This document shows, one piece after another, positions 37,293 to 48,470 of a stretch of DNA of 64,000 nt. The notes below the pieces were generated by a model. The model saw only the letters and a list, made by a program, of their open reading frames with translations. It was not told the origin of the DNA and did not search any database. The stretch is from Cichorium intybus. Its lineage: Eukaryota > Streptophyta > Magnoliopsida > Asterales > Asteraceae. The number at the start of each line of letters is the position of its first letter. Position 1 is the first letter of the stretch. The position numbers and the translations under genes are program-made. The stretch is taken from positions 62,493,705 to 62,557,704 of the forward strand of contig CM042012.1 in assembly GCA_023525715.1 (NCBI GenBank), written 5' to 3'.

Positions 37293-38096
37293 TTAGGTTC
37301 AAATAAGAACTATCTTATTTGTGTGAACTTGTGAACTAAATATGGCCCTTGATGAAGATTAATCTTATGGCATTCATTAATCACTAATAAAAATTCAAAA
37401 GGGTATTTTCGGAATTTTCACATTATAATTAATTTTCTGATTAAATTAAAATCCCTATAATTATGGTAAATATCAAGCTTTCATTAAGATTTTCATTTAA
37501 AAAATCGAATTAATTTAAAACATTTTTCTTTTGCCATTTCGATTTGACATTCTACAAAAAATTCTTTACCGTATTCATTATTTCTTATTTTTTTCACAAT
37601 TATCGATTATTTTCATTTAAATATATTAGAACACATCATATTCATATTATACAGTATATTCTAATAGGAACATTTATATTCAAACATGAAGTATTTAAAA
37701 AAAATGTATTCAAATATGAACACGATACATTCTAAGATGAATATGATATATATTCTATAATGATTTTAAAATATTCTAACATTACGCGATCTATTATGAT
37801 TTGAAGATATTCTATTCTAAAACATAAAAACTTCAACAAATGGATTCTTTTGATGTTCTTGATGATAGAAGCTTCACCATGCTACTATCATCCATCTTCA
37901 ATTCTACAGGCACCTCTTTAGCTTCATGTGCTTCCAATCTTGCAACAAAACACAAACATCATTCAAAAAATCAAAAAACAACTAAAAATGCAAAACTAAA
38001 AAGCATATTGTGTGAATAAGTTATACTAGAATAAGGTTGAAAAAGATACAAATTAACATATATAACCAAATTCATAAACGAAACAGATACAAAGTT
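37291..38096. other. AT-rich segment, unclassified
   Basis: It begins with an inverted-repeat-like stretch (gttcaaataagaac...cttatttgtgtgaac, 37,297-37,327) next to the TA tract, which could be the edge of another small transposon. No coding sequence is seen. Around 37,620-37,820 a loosely repeated theme (acattctaa.atgaatatgatatattct) occurs several times. Confidence 0.4.
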
Positions 38097-38152
38097 AATC
38101 ATGTTCACAATAGCAACCAAGAATATTCTTGGTTGCTATTGCGCACATGATT
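38097..38152. repeat. 56 bp near-perfect palindrome
   Basis: Two 28-base arms meet without a spacer at 38,124/38,125. The inner 17 bases of each arm (caatagcaaccaagaat) are perfectly complementary and the outer 11 have two mismatches. It could extrude a cruciform. It lies at the join between AT-rich sequence and the LTR-element 3' region. Confidence 0.9.
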
Positions 38153-38581
38153 AGGTACCAGCGGCAGACATGTTTTTCATGTGGGATATCACTAACCCTA
38201 CGAGATTCATGCATCTCCCTTACTTGTTGGTTGATTTTATGATCAACAAGGGCAAGGGGTCACGCTTTGCTAGCCCACTCACTAGTGGCCTATATCACGA
38301 GACTGGTGATTTCTTATGGCATACTGACTGGTGAAGCGATGGGATCAATGACCCCGTATCAACCATGATGGATGGGGCGCGATCCCCGGTAATCCGCAGT
38401 CCGACGAAGTTGATCATGGAAAGCCTTATATTGAAAGTCTCCCTGATGGCCCGGTCAGGTTGAGCGTGTCCCGAGAGTAGATCGGCGGTATGGAAAAGGA
38501 TTGGATCTGATAAACATTCGTTGGAGGGGAGGCCAAGGTCAGAAAGCGGAATATGGCGGAACTTGGGTTTGAGGGGAGGAT
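38153..38581 (+). other. Internal 3' region of an LTR element upstream of the 158 bp LTR
   Basis: This GC-richer stretch has no convincing frame. It ends with a purine tract (gaggggaggat) directly before the LTR, as a polypurine tract should. This suggests the tail of an element whose 3' LTR is 38,582-38,739. A short inverted repeat (cttgttg...caacaag) lies near 38,223-38,251. Confidence 0.5.
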
Positions 38582-38739
38582 TGTTGGGTGCAAACCCAAT
38601 CCCACATCGGTCAAAATAGAAACTAAATGCTAACATATAAGGCAATGGGTAATCCCTTCTATTGCCAATTGGTTTTAGAAAAAGGAACCCCCTTGTTCTT
38701 ATATGTGGTAGCATGGTTGGGCTAGTAGCGATCCCAACA
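38582..38739 (+). repeat. Short copia-type LTR (158 bp)
   Basis: The LTR starts TGTTGGGTGC and ends GATCCCAACA (5 bp inverted ends). A polypurine-like tract precedes it and a primer-binding site follows it, so it is either shared by two tandem elements or is a recombined copy. Confidence 0.75.
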
Positions 38740-38740
38740 G

Positions 38741-38757
38741 TGGTATCAGAGCCACTT
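38741..38757 (+). promoter_or_regulatory. Primer-binding site, tRNA-Met type
   Basis: TGGTATCAGAGCCACTT follows the 158 bp LTR after a single G, in the correct position for plus-strand-oriented element replication. Confidence 0.85.
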
Positions 38758-40102
38758 TATCATGATTTTGTACTGTTTAGATTCGATTGGATATGTTAAA
38801 AATCGTTTTTTTTTTGAATTATCGAATCTGTCGACGTCCGCGCTGCGGTCCTTGAATGGTCGCGTCGCGGTCTTCTATAAAGTTACGATCATTAGGGTTT
38901 TGCCGCGTCGTTTTTGTCATGATCGGTTTCTTTTGATTACCGCGTCGCGTTTTCTCGTGATCCGCGTCGCGTTTTCTCGTGATCCGCGTCGCGACGGTCG
39001 TGGCGATTTTTTAAAATCAGTTTTCTTGATATGTAAAATGGTGAATTTTAGTTTTGTATGATTGTTTAGATTAATCATTGACATAGAATGCTTGCATGCT
39101 CAATAGGATTAATAGCTAAACACAAAGTTTAAAATGCTTCAAAATTTATGGATGATTGTTTAAATTAATTATTAACACTGCATCCTTGCGTGTTTAATAG
39201 AATTAATAGTTAAACATAATTTTCAAAGAATACTTAAAATTTTAAATGATATATATATTAGAATTGTATCTATATGTATAACTTAAAATAAAAACATTGG
39301 TCAGACCGTGACTAGGCTCACCTACTCTAAATGTGTAGAAGGTTGAAGGAGGTCTCTTTGATTCCTAATGAGGTCGGTTTTTAAACAGCATTCATTGCTT
39401 ACCACCCTCACCGCCTGTCACATTTTATCGAGTGGAGTTACCGAAAGGGTTTGATAGGACAGTGTTTCAAGATAAAAGTATTACTGAAAATACACAAGTA
39501 AGAAAAATTTGTTAAAAGTTAATAGAATTTGTCAAAAGTGAATTGGCATTTCAAACTGGTTTTAAATGTTTAAATTGACCATTTTTGCCAATTAAAAGGT
39601 TAAAGTGTTTTAACAAGAATGATATATGCAAAACTAGATTGTTAAAAGTTGTTGACATGTTTTAAAAATTATTGGCAATTGTAAGACGGATTTTAAAAGT
39701 TTAAGAGACCATTTTGCCAAAAGAAGTTAAAATGTTTTAACTTAACGAAATGAAATCCCGTTTTATGAAAATGTGAATCTCATGCTACCCACAAAGAACC
39801 ACACATTTAACCGGGCCCTTCCGGCGTGGGAAGTGCTATAGCCAACGCGTCGGATTGGACTCGGCCAAAATGATGTGATACTCGCGATAACTCATGAATC
39901 ATGGGCCGGGTGTCACGTGGGTCTTCGTGGTCGATTTACCATCCAAACTCGTGATCCGCGGCATACCCGTCACGAGAGAGAGGATGAGCATGATGGGATT
40001 AAACATGCCATTGATTAGATTCAATGAATCCCGAGAGATCTAGAAGCTTCATAGAGATTGAAGTTGGCAAAAGAGTATTGCCTATCTAAATAACTTCTGG
40101 GG
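38758..40102 (+). other. Long noncoding leader of the 158-bp-LTR element
   Basis: The first part (38,820-39,010) is rich in GCGTCGCG motifs, including two consecutive copies of a 22 bp unit (ttttctcgtgatccgcgtcg core) near 38,948-38,991. The rest contains two related AT-rich pieces (39,060-39,130 and 39,135-39,200, sharing attgtttaaattaat and taatagttaaac themes) and no coding sequence. Such leaders occur in non-autonomous or copia-like elements. Confidence 0.5.
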
Positions 40103-40219
40103 GTGACTACGACATACCTCTTCACCACCAAAAGCGAAATATGGATTCTAGCCTTAAGTAAAATAATTTTATGGGTAATTAATTTATTAAGGGATAATCA
40201 AACTAAACAAAACTCTATT

Positions 40220-41030
40220 TTAGATGTCAACCAAAGAAAGTTTGAAAGTTACAAGTTTTTTTTACTGCGTGGCTTCCTTGATCAAAGTAAGTTCAACGGC
40301 ATAGATTATGCGTGTTGGTTCCAGAACTTGAGAAGAGTACTCAATGTCGAGGGAAATTTTTATATGATTAAGGAACAAGTTCCTATGGATTATCCAGCCA
40401 GATCTACTAGTGCTGAAATAGACGGTCAATCATCTTAGACGTCTAAATGATTCGAATAAGGTTGCTCTTTTCATGTTAGACACTATGATTCCCGAGCTTC
40501 AAAGAAGATTGTGGGGTCTTGGTGCTTTGACATGATTAACTGGCTTAAGGACATGATCCAAGAGCAGGTTAAATGGGAACGATTCGAAGTCATGAAAGCA
40601 TTATTTGGATGTAGGCTGTTACTAGGATGGAAAGTCAATACCCATGTGTTTAGCATAAGAGGGTACGTTGACCAAATGTGGAGGTTGGGATTTCCAACAA
40701 GTCGGGAGTTAGTCACGGACATTGTCCTTAACTCGCTGACTAGTTCATATGATTAGTTCATTTTGGGCTTCATTATATAGAACTTAAAAGGACCCTTCGA
40801 GAGATTACATAGCATATTGAGGAAAGTAGAACTTTACATGGCTAGGGAATCCAACACCACAGTTCCTAAAGGAGGTGTCAAAAGGAAAAGGACAAACCCT
40901 ACCAAGGGAATGATTTTCCTAAAGAAACCTCAATACTGAAATCCTGAGGAAGATTTTTGTTTCCACTGAAAGGATGTGGGACATGGAAGGCATAAATGCT
41001 CAAGATATCTGATGCAATAGAAGTAGTTGC
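40220..41030 (+). pseudogene. copia Gag remnant
   Basis: The piece FLDQSKFNGIDYACWFQNLR (near 40,275-40,335) and the following VLNVEGNFYMIKEQVP resemble the UBN2-type Gag start of plant copia elements. Scattered pieces continue to a damaged CCHC knuckle near 40,960-41,005 (DFCFH*KDVGHGRHKCSR, a cysteine codon now TGA). Many stops and shifts are present. Confidence 0.6.
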
Positions 41031-42405
41031 AAGCCAAAGAGTATGGCACTTCAGGTATATTTGTAATTCCATAAGTGCTTTGCTTATGACCAGTATTGCC
41101 ATTTTAATGGGCAGAGACTGGAATAAAGCAGAGGTACGAACCATGGAGAGCTGGATCGAATCATGGATTACAAGCAGCTTGCTTTCATCCATAGGATTAG
41201 GAACCAACTTCTCTATAGTGTTTTAGTTTATGGTTTTGCAATTTGAAGATTGTTGATGTGAACATTGTTTCATCAGATGGTTTTGACTTGGTTTAAATAA
41301 AGGTTGTTTTAAATAAAATTTATTTTGGAACAAAATTATGGTCATTAGATCTATGAGAACTGGTTCACAACAATAGTTCGAAAAGATTGATTCAAGAGAA
41401 TCCAAATGTTTAGATTAATGGTATGAGTGGAATTGTCTGGTTTTGTAAACTTGAAAGAAGCTACCAGAACTCTAGGTGGATAGGATTCTGGAATCATTTG
41501 ACTGAAAGTCTTATGATAACTGCTATTCTTGTCTACATAGAGAGATAACTATGCACTGCTCACAAGTTATTGTGGGCAAAGGCTGAGAATCTGTTGGACC
41601 TTGTACATCTAATGTATTTGGACCGTTCAGTTTATCCACTAAACCGTCTAAAATACTCTATGGAGTTTGAAACCTATATGGTGTTCAGTACTTCAAGAAC
41701 AGAGTATTGAATCAAATGAGCAAAGGATAAGAATTCTAAATCCAAGTGTGTTTAAAGAGTTTCTTAGTCAAAGATTATACAATCATCTAATGGACTGTGA
41801 AAATTGTTTCAACAGTCAAATCCACTTAGAACGCTACGAGCATCGTATGGTGTGTCTGAGTTATAATCGAACATAAAGGTTCGACTTATGATGGATTGTA
41901 TTATGCTTCCAATCTATGTCTGAGGTTAAACCTTAGAGACAATAGAGTCCTAACCCTTGCACCAACACAAAAGGTTCTATAAACACTGTCTGAGAAATAT
42001 GGAGTGTAGATGTTTCTTCACTGGCATATTTAGAAATTTGGGGTCTTGAGACTTACGGTTTACCATGTAGCTCAGAGGACGCCGATTAACAGAAGTGTTA
42101 TTCCATTAGAGTACTTGGATATAATAAGCATTTTGACAACAGTATGATGTTGTATAAATGGCAGTCTTCTATGATAGGAAGCTGGTATTCAAGAAATCAG
42201 TGGGAGCCTGACTGATCTTGATGAGACTCAAAGGATCAAAGAGCCTGATGTTGGCACTAGCACTCAACCAGAGGTAGTAAAACCTGTTGAGACTTAGTAA
42301 GAGTTTGCTGAGGAATCTGACATAACTCCATCTCCTGTTCGAGAAACTGATAAAGGACGTCATACACCTGGTTTTCATGAATTACATGTTGACGAAGGTG
42401 ATGAA
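41031..42405 (+). pseudogene. Decayed copia protease/integrase and linker
   Basis: Recognition is marginal. A piece near 42,020-42,050 (SLAYLEIWG) matches the end of the copia integrase core, and the linker before RT is readable at 42,160-42,410 in shifted frames. The catalytic motifs of protease and integrase were not found. Confidence 0.4.
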
Positions 42406-42983
42406 TGTCTGGTGGATCATTGTGACCCTACCAATTATCGGAAGTCGTGGCAGGCCCCTTGGGTTGCCTTAAGGAAAGAGATGATGGAGATCGAGATGAA
42501 ATCCATGTATGATAACCAAGTTTGGAACCTGGTTGATCAAACACCTGACCTTAAAACTATTGGTGTAAATGGGTCTTCAAGAAGAAGACAGACGTGGATA
42601 GAAAGGTACACACAAACAAAGCCAGACTGGTGGCAAAGGGTTATACTCAAACCCAAGGGATTGATTATGAGGAAACTTTTTCACCAGTGGCGATGATTAA
42701 ATATATTAGGATATTGTTTGCCATCGCAACATTTTGTGACTACGAAATATGGCAAATGGATGTAAAAACTGCTTTCCTTAACGGAAAACTTTCAGAGGAT
42801 GTGTATATGACACAACCAGAGGGTTTTGTACAGTCCAAATATCCTAATAGAGTGTGTAAACATGTAAAGTCGATTTATGGACTCAAACAAGCATCTCGCA
42901 GCTGGAATCTATGCTTCGATGAGAAAATCAAAGAGTTTGGATTTTCGAGAAGTGAAGATGAGCCATGTGTATGTCAGAGCTAG
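42406..42983 (+). pseudogene. copia reverse transcriptase remnant
   Basis: RT motifs are clear: SWQAPWVALRKEMMEIEMKS, then after a frame change near 42,590 NKARLVAKGYTQTQGIDYEE, YEIWQMDVKTAFLNGKLSED, VYMTQPEGFVQ, SIYGLKQASRSWN. The frame stops at 42,983 just before the expected YVDD box, which further on appears only in decayed, duplicated form. Confidence 0.8.
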
Positions 42984-44791
42984 TGGGAGCATTGAAGTCT
43001 ACCCTATGTCGTACACAGATAGCAAAGTTCTCATGTAAATGTCCCTATCTAGAGAAATATGAAATAAATGAGAATTGATATGCTATAAATGACACAGGAG
43101 AGACTTAGTGCGCATGAAGCATTTGATCTATGGAGATATAATTAAGTGCTTCATAGGGATTTGGGAAACAAAAGTGAACTATGTAAATGTCAGTGCTAGT
43201 GGGAGCACTGAAATCCAACCTATGTTGTACGCAGATAGCAAAGTTCTCATGTAAACGTCCCTATATCGTGAAATCATAAATAAATGAGAATTACTGTGCT
43301 ACAAATGACATAGGAGTGACCTATTGCATATGAAGCATCATGATCTATGGAGAGAGAACTAAGTGCTTCATATGGATAAGCCAGAGTACATGAGCAGTCG
43401 GATCTAGAGATACAAGACTCCTATAAGGGATTCAAGTTTCTGTATCAGGGTTTAGGACTGAGTGAAACTCAGAGTCCTAGTTCCATTAAGATCCTAGATG
43501 AGATAAGTTGAGTCCCGTATGCACTTGCATATGGATCAATCACATAATGTACGAGACCTAATGTATCATATGCCTTGAGCATGATGATTTGACATTAGGC
43601 TAATCCTGGCAAAAGTCAAATGGATGGAAGTCACGAAGTATCTTAAATGTTTAAGATATTCTTGATCCATTATAGTATGGGAGAACTCAGTGTAAAGAAG
43701 CACATTGACACTAGCTTCCAAAACTAATAGAAACGGTTCTTGTACGCAGTCAGGATCCGGGTTCTTACCAAAAGAGACATCTCAGTTAATAGAGCTACAT
43801 CGGATGAGGCAAGATAGCTGATCTGATCACTAAGTCAATGTCTCGGACTAAGCAAGATCGTTCATGCTAAGTCCATATGCATTAGATTTGCAAATGAATT
43901 GACTTTGAGTGAGGTTAGTATAGTTTGATTTGTATTGGGAACTTAAGCAATGAAAAACTCTATCTGATATGAAGATTATTATGTGGAGAACATAATATAT
44001 GCATAAAGGCAGTCATTTCATTAGTTTATCATTGTGTTCCGATTTTGCGTGTTTTATTGACTTCCTGAATAATTTAATTATTATTCAAACTATCCACAGT
44101 CAGTCATACTTTTGGGAGTAAGTATTGATTCAAGACTGACATAAGGAATTGGTAGATTGTCCATAGAGATGGACATAGCATGGAGATGAACTAATTCTCA
44201 TGTGTACTTAATAGGGATTAAGTATTGGAGTAACCTGTACTTAGAGATTACTTCATGGAATCTGTCACGAGTAATTCTAAGATGGTAATATCTTATATTC
44301 TTCAAGCGGAGATGCATTGATTCTTTGTCCTGCAGTCTGTTGTGCCTTGGTTTTCTCCAACGTTGTCCGTAACTGGCAGCCATACAGGGAATGTCCAGGT
44401 ATGACATGATGAGTAGGCGAGATCCGTGTAGTCAAAGTTTATTTGTTCCTTCTGCCCTAACAGGAGAAGCGATATCCATGGGCCCCTCGATGATTTGGTG
44501 CTGACAGCAAGTGTACGGCCGTACCGAGACTGAATTGATATAGAATCAATAGTTCAGTTTCTTGTGGTCATCACAAATCTCTATCGGGAAACATAATATT
44601 GAATGTCTGAGACTGACATGATTCCATGTCAGACGTTCATAAGGATATCTTTTAGAACAAAGGAATATTTGATCACTTGCCTAAGGACTGTTTCATTAGA
44701 TGAACACGGCACTTGTCTTGGATGACATACACGTTACTAGGTTAGGGAATATTAGACCATACAGTTGTTATAACAAGTGCAAGTGGGAGAC
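42984..44791 (+). other. Decayed 3' region of the copia element
   Basis: No frame is open. Two diverged tandem copies of a ~220 bp unit start at about 42,974 and 43,190 (gctagtgggagca.tgaa, agatagcaaagttctcatgt). The right part (about 44,440-44,790) matches, in inverse orientation, 55,280-55,600 (shared phrases include ggggccc next to a gatttggtg-type run and gatatctt.tagaac), showing common ancestry with the element at 54,402-58,570. It ends in a polypurine tract. Confidence 0.55.
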
Positions 44792-45432
44792 TGTTGGTTA
44801 TATGCCCATCGTTATAACAAGTTGGTAATATTACTATAAATAGTAGGGTCCTTTTGGGTTACACGCAAGAGACGATTTAGCTAAAAGAGATCGAAAATAA
44901 ACTTGAGGGGTTAAGTTTATTAATATATCAAAGTAAATATATATTAATTAGAAACTTAATGGTTAAGTTTATTAATATACCAAAGTAAAGGTATATTAAT
45001 TAGAAACTTAATAAGGATAAAGGACTAAAGTGAAATATCCACAAAGGAGGGGATAAGGATGAGGATCACTATAAATACAACCCTAGATCTGAGTTGTAAG
45101 GGCGGCCAAAACCCTAATTATCGTCACTCTCCTCCCACCCCTCGGTATACGGCCGATTTCTTTCAAAACCCTAAGTATTACGTGCTAAAACTTCAAGCAA
45201 AGGTATATACTACATCAATGGGTGCTGGATCGTTGTCTTGGGTGCGATTACATTAGAGGAGTTCTACTTTGGGCTCTCGTCATCCTAACAAGATTAGATC
45301 TGAGATCTAAAAGGTATTTCTTGAACCTCTTGATTTTATAGTTACAAAAGTGTGCATGATTCTGTGATCCTGGTTGAATACGATTTTGATTTCTGTTTCC
45401 GCTGCGTTGTTTTATGCTATCGTATTCCAACA
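44792..45432 (+). repeat. 3' LTR of the copia element (641 bp)
   Basis: It starts TGTTGGTTATATGCCC after the polypurine tract and ends CGTATTCCAACA. No primer-binding site follows, consistent with a 3' LTR. Around 44,905-45,010 two copies of a ~60 bp piece (gttaagtttattaatat) are adjacent. Confidence 0.75.
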
Positions 45433-45919
45433 GGGGCCACCTACCTAGAGACGATGAGGGTGGTCGTACCTTTTGGTGTCGGCCATTATGTTGTTGCAGT
45501 AGATGAGGCACATGCAGCCGGTGCCTAGGAGGTCGCACAGGAGGATGAGGAGATGGAGGCAGCCATAGAGGGGGCTAAGGCGCCATATGTTCCAGCACAA
45601 GACCGATGCCAGAGAAGTTAGCGGAGCCGGCATAGAGGGCGCATCAACAGGAGCCTGAGCCACTGGATATTCAAGTGACCTTGCAAGACTTGCTGGCTGG
45701 TCAGGCGAGACTGGAGAGAGGTCAGGTGAGACTAGATGCTACCCATGCTAGATATGAGGCTACATAAACCAGGATGGAGGCCCAACAGAAGTGGATGGCG
45801 GAGAGCCTCCATGAGATAATGATCAGGATGGGGTTGAAGCCACCGCCACCATTTCCATCAGCAGGTCCAGATTATGTCGGTCTCTCAAGCACTTATGATG
45901 ACGATGACCAGTGATAGTT
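45433..45919 (+). pseudogene. Athila-type C-terminal open frame remnant
   Basis: The best-preserved part, near 45,660-45,915, encodes DLLAGQARLERGQVRLDATH, ARYEAT, RMEAQQKWMAESLHEIMIRM and a proline-rich tail (GLKPPPPFPSAG) ending at a TGA after an acidic TYDDDDQ. This helical-then-proline-rich ending is typical of an Athila ORF downstream of gag or pol. Stops upstream break it. Confidence 0.45.
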
Positions 45920-46481
45920 TGTATTTTTATTTTATTTTATGTTCCTTTACTTTTTCCTTTTTTATTTAGTTAATTGCTAACTTTCTGTTTGTATCTAAAC
46001 TTTAACACCCATATGAGTTGATATTTTCACCTTGTGAAACTACCAAACTATTGATCGTATCTGGTAATTTTGGAAGAAGATGGCCCAAATCATAGAGGTT
46101 GTCATCAACACAAGTGTGGGGTCGATGCACCCTTACACTCTGGTTTATGCTTGAAGAGTTTACTGTTGCGCCTGTTCACTTCCTTGAGTCTGTGGACAAC
46201 TTTTCAACACAAATACAAGTACAAGGATCACCCTTGCAGTTTAAACCAAGTTTATGTCTCAACTGATTCGTCGTGTATCCTAAGGGGGTATAGTCTTTTT
46301 CTCCCTTTGTTTTTAATTTCTTTCTTTATACAATGAGGACATTAGATGATTTAAGTGTAGGGTTGGACGGTCGAAAAAGTAGTGCTTTTAGAAAAAGTTT
46401 TAAAATTATTTTTCAATTTTTCAAAATTTTTGAGAAAATGTTGTTTTGCAATTCCGAAAATGAACATTTTTAAAAATTTAG

Positions 46482-46601
46482 TGTAAATATATGTGGAGCC
46501 CAAGAATGTCTCTCTAAAAGAGCCCTTGTGGAGAGAGGGGAGACTCCAACATATATACACACTTATAAGACCGTGCCGCACCAATGTGACATACACTAAC
46601 A
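46482..46601 (-). repeat. TRIM left (3') LTR, 120 bp
   Basis: It aligns with both ends of the right LTR and defines the uninterrupted LTR length. Confidence 0.85.
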
Positions 46602-46664
46602 CTCCCCCTTAGAGACGTAGGCTCGATGAGGTTACAGGGTGCGGGGATGCCAGCTCCGATACCA

Positions 46665-47160
46665 TGTAAATATACGTGGAGCCCCATAGTGTCTCTCCAA
46701 AAGAGCCCTTGTGGAGAGAGGGGAGACTCCAACATATATACAAACTTATAGGATGGCAGAGGAGTACGGAGAAAGGCAGCAAGCAAAAAGAGAGAGCTCG
46801 AGCTGTGGCAGATGGAGCCAATTCTGGCGAGATTGATAACTGCAATGTTATAGAGGGAGAAAGACGACTGCAAATCAAAGGCTGTCCGACGAAGAATGTC
46901 CAGAGAAGAAAAGGCCATCAAAGGAGAGGGCCCGTAGCAGACGAGGCAGTATAAGAAACCGATGACGGAGCTCTGATTTGGTGTCGGCGGCTGTATTATT
47001 ATTTATGAGAAGAAAGAGGAAAGGGAAAAATATAGAAGGCACCTCCAACGACTAGAAGGTCGCTAGATGTGGCAGTCGGCGGCAGCGGGTTATGGTCAGC
47101 AGTAACAACATATATACATACTTATAAGAACGTGTCGCACCAATGTGGGATACACTAACA
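46665..47160 (-). repeat. TRIM right (5') LTR with ~350 bp insertion
   Basis: Its first ~87 and last ~55 bases match the 120 bp left LTR; between them lies extra sequence (about 46,755-47,105). A ~20 bp LTR phrase (aacatatatacaaacttata and aacatatatacatacttata) is present on both sides of the insert. The insert, read on the minus strand, is GC-richer and CT-rich and has a short open piece from an ATG near 46,921 that resembles a plant 5' UTR and first exon. Confidence 0.7.
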
Positions 47161-47165
47161 TTTAG

Positions 47166-48470
47166 CAATTGATATTATTCAAGAAATACTATGTGCTATC
47201 TCTTGTTAAAATGAAGTTGAATGAAGCTTTAGAATTATAAAAGTATATGGTTTTGAGTTAGAAATATCATAAGTGTGAGATTCATGAAAGGGTCAAAAAG
47301 CATGCTCGACTACAAATTTATGCTAATGCTCTGGGTTTATAGTAATTATTTGTGTCATCTGGTGTTTTTTTGATGTTTGATTTCTAGTTCATATGGATTA
47401 AATATGGATAACAATTCAATGTTTATTCTATTTTCATGTAGAGTAATTTTTTACTTTTACTTTAACTTTATCAATGATCGAATAATGCTCATTTGCATTT
47501 ATCCAATGGTCATGTGGATTCAATCTACTCAATAATTCAATCCTAAATAAGTGTTTGAAATATATAATGAACATTGAGTACATATAAAAACTAACTATTT
47601 GGATTGAAAAACTTCAACTTCATGAATCAATTGAAGAAAATTCAAATTCATTTATTGGATTTGTAATAAAACAAAATATTAAATAAATATAAAAACTAAT
47701 TTTTAGGTTTAAAAATTTAAAATCAGATTACAATAAGCGCCAGATGGTGTTAACGGAGACCACTATGCCATATAGGTCTAACTCAAAGCCACATTAGTCC
47801 ATTATCGATGAAATCAGGTAAAAAGTATGACAATACCTTTTTTAACGGGTCGTTTCAAAGTTTGAGGATTAGAATACCAAAAAAAATTATTAGTGATCCA
47901 ATGAGATCAAAATCAATAGTTCGATGGACGATAATGACATTAACCCTATGGATAAACATCACAAGTTAGCTTACATTATCAAATTATGATTCCTACCTTA
48001 ATGCCTTTGAACATATAGAGGTCGACTTGTAGTTTCACATCACTTCATTGGTTCAAATCACATCACTTCATTGGTTCATGGTTAGTGCCACGAAAAGGCA
48101 TATAGACGATTTTATCCATGAAGGTGGGGGTGAGCGACGATGTGAAATAAAGATGCTCCAAAAAAGTTCAATACCTTTATAAGAAGAATTTTATCCGATC
48201 GTATTTTAACCATAAGTGATTTAGTATACATAGATTTTAATTCAATTATGTGTGTGTTTTGTCATAACCATGTTTAAAATAACTAACGATATTTTGGGCA
48301 TGTCAGGGCTTGAATACTAGCGATATTTTAGTTGTGGCACCTTACAATTCCTATTATTGTGTATATAAATTTATTTTGATTTTTGAAGCGACGAATGCGG
48401 TCGTTTACAATGCTCTATGAAGAAAACCATTTTGGTAGCATAGTTTTGTATTCTTATTCTAGGGCGTTTA
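47166..48470. other. AT-rich noncoding stretch
   Basis: No gene is seen. A short tandem duplication (cacatcacttcattggttca, 48,036-48,078) is present. Confidence 0.5.

Larger units (their letters stand above)
40100..45432 (+). mobile_element. Degenerate plus-strand Ty1/copia element with 3' LTR
   Basis: From left to right: Gag, knuckle, decayed protease/integrase, RT core, a long decayed 3' stretch, a polypurine tract (aagtgggagac) and a 641 bp 3' LTR. That LTR is unrelated to the 158 bp LTR on the left, so the two ends belong to different elements and the 5' boundary is unknown. A related element end lies in inverse orientation at 54,402-58,570. Confidence 0.6.
46482..47160 (-). mobile_element. 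TRIM-like small LTR element with TTTAG target duplication
   Basis: In minus orientation: right LTR, primer-binding site TGGTATCGGAGCTGG (46,650-46,664), 63 bp internal region, polypurine tract (ctccccctt complement, 46,602-46,610), left LTR. The flanks are tttag on both sides (46,477-46,481 and 47,161-47,165). LTR ends are TGTTAG...TTTACA. An internal region of only ~63 bp makes this a TRIM. The right LTR carries a 350 bp insertion. Confidence 0.85.
45433..48470 (+). mobile_element. Athila-like gypsy 3' fragment
   Basis: The fragment starts abruptly after the copia LTR, encodes the end of a decayed open frame and continues as a 3' untranslated region. The phrase acaatgaggacattagatgatttaagtgtaggg (46,330-46,365, given here as landmarks) is characteristic of the Athila 3' region. 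A TRIM element (46,482-47,160) is inserted in it. The part beyond 47,200 is AT-rich and noncoding, and where the Athila fragment ends is not clear. Confidence 0.5.

Noticed and set aside
38295..38714. 139-codon minus-strand frame over the 158 bp LTR
   Set aside because: It spans the LTR and the polypurine tract, so it is not a natural coding unit, and I recognise nothing in it.
45248..45663. Minus-strand frames over the copia LTR end and Athila fragment
   Set aside because: They cross an element boundary, and the plus strand carries the recognisable Athila-type sequence.
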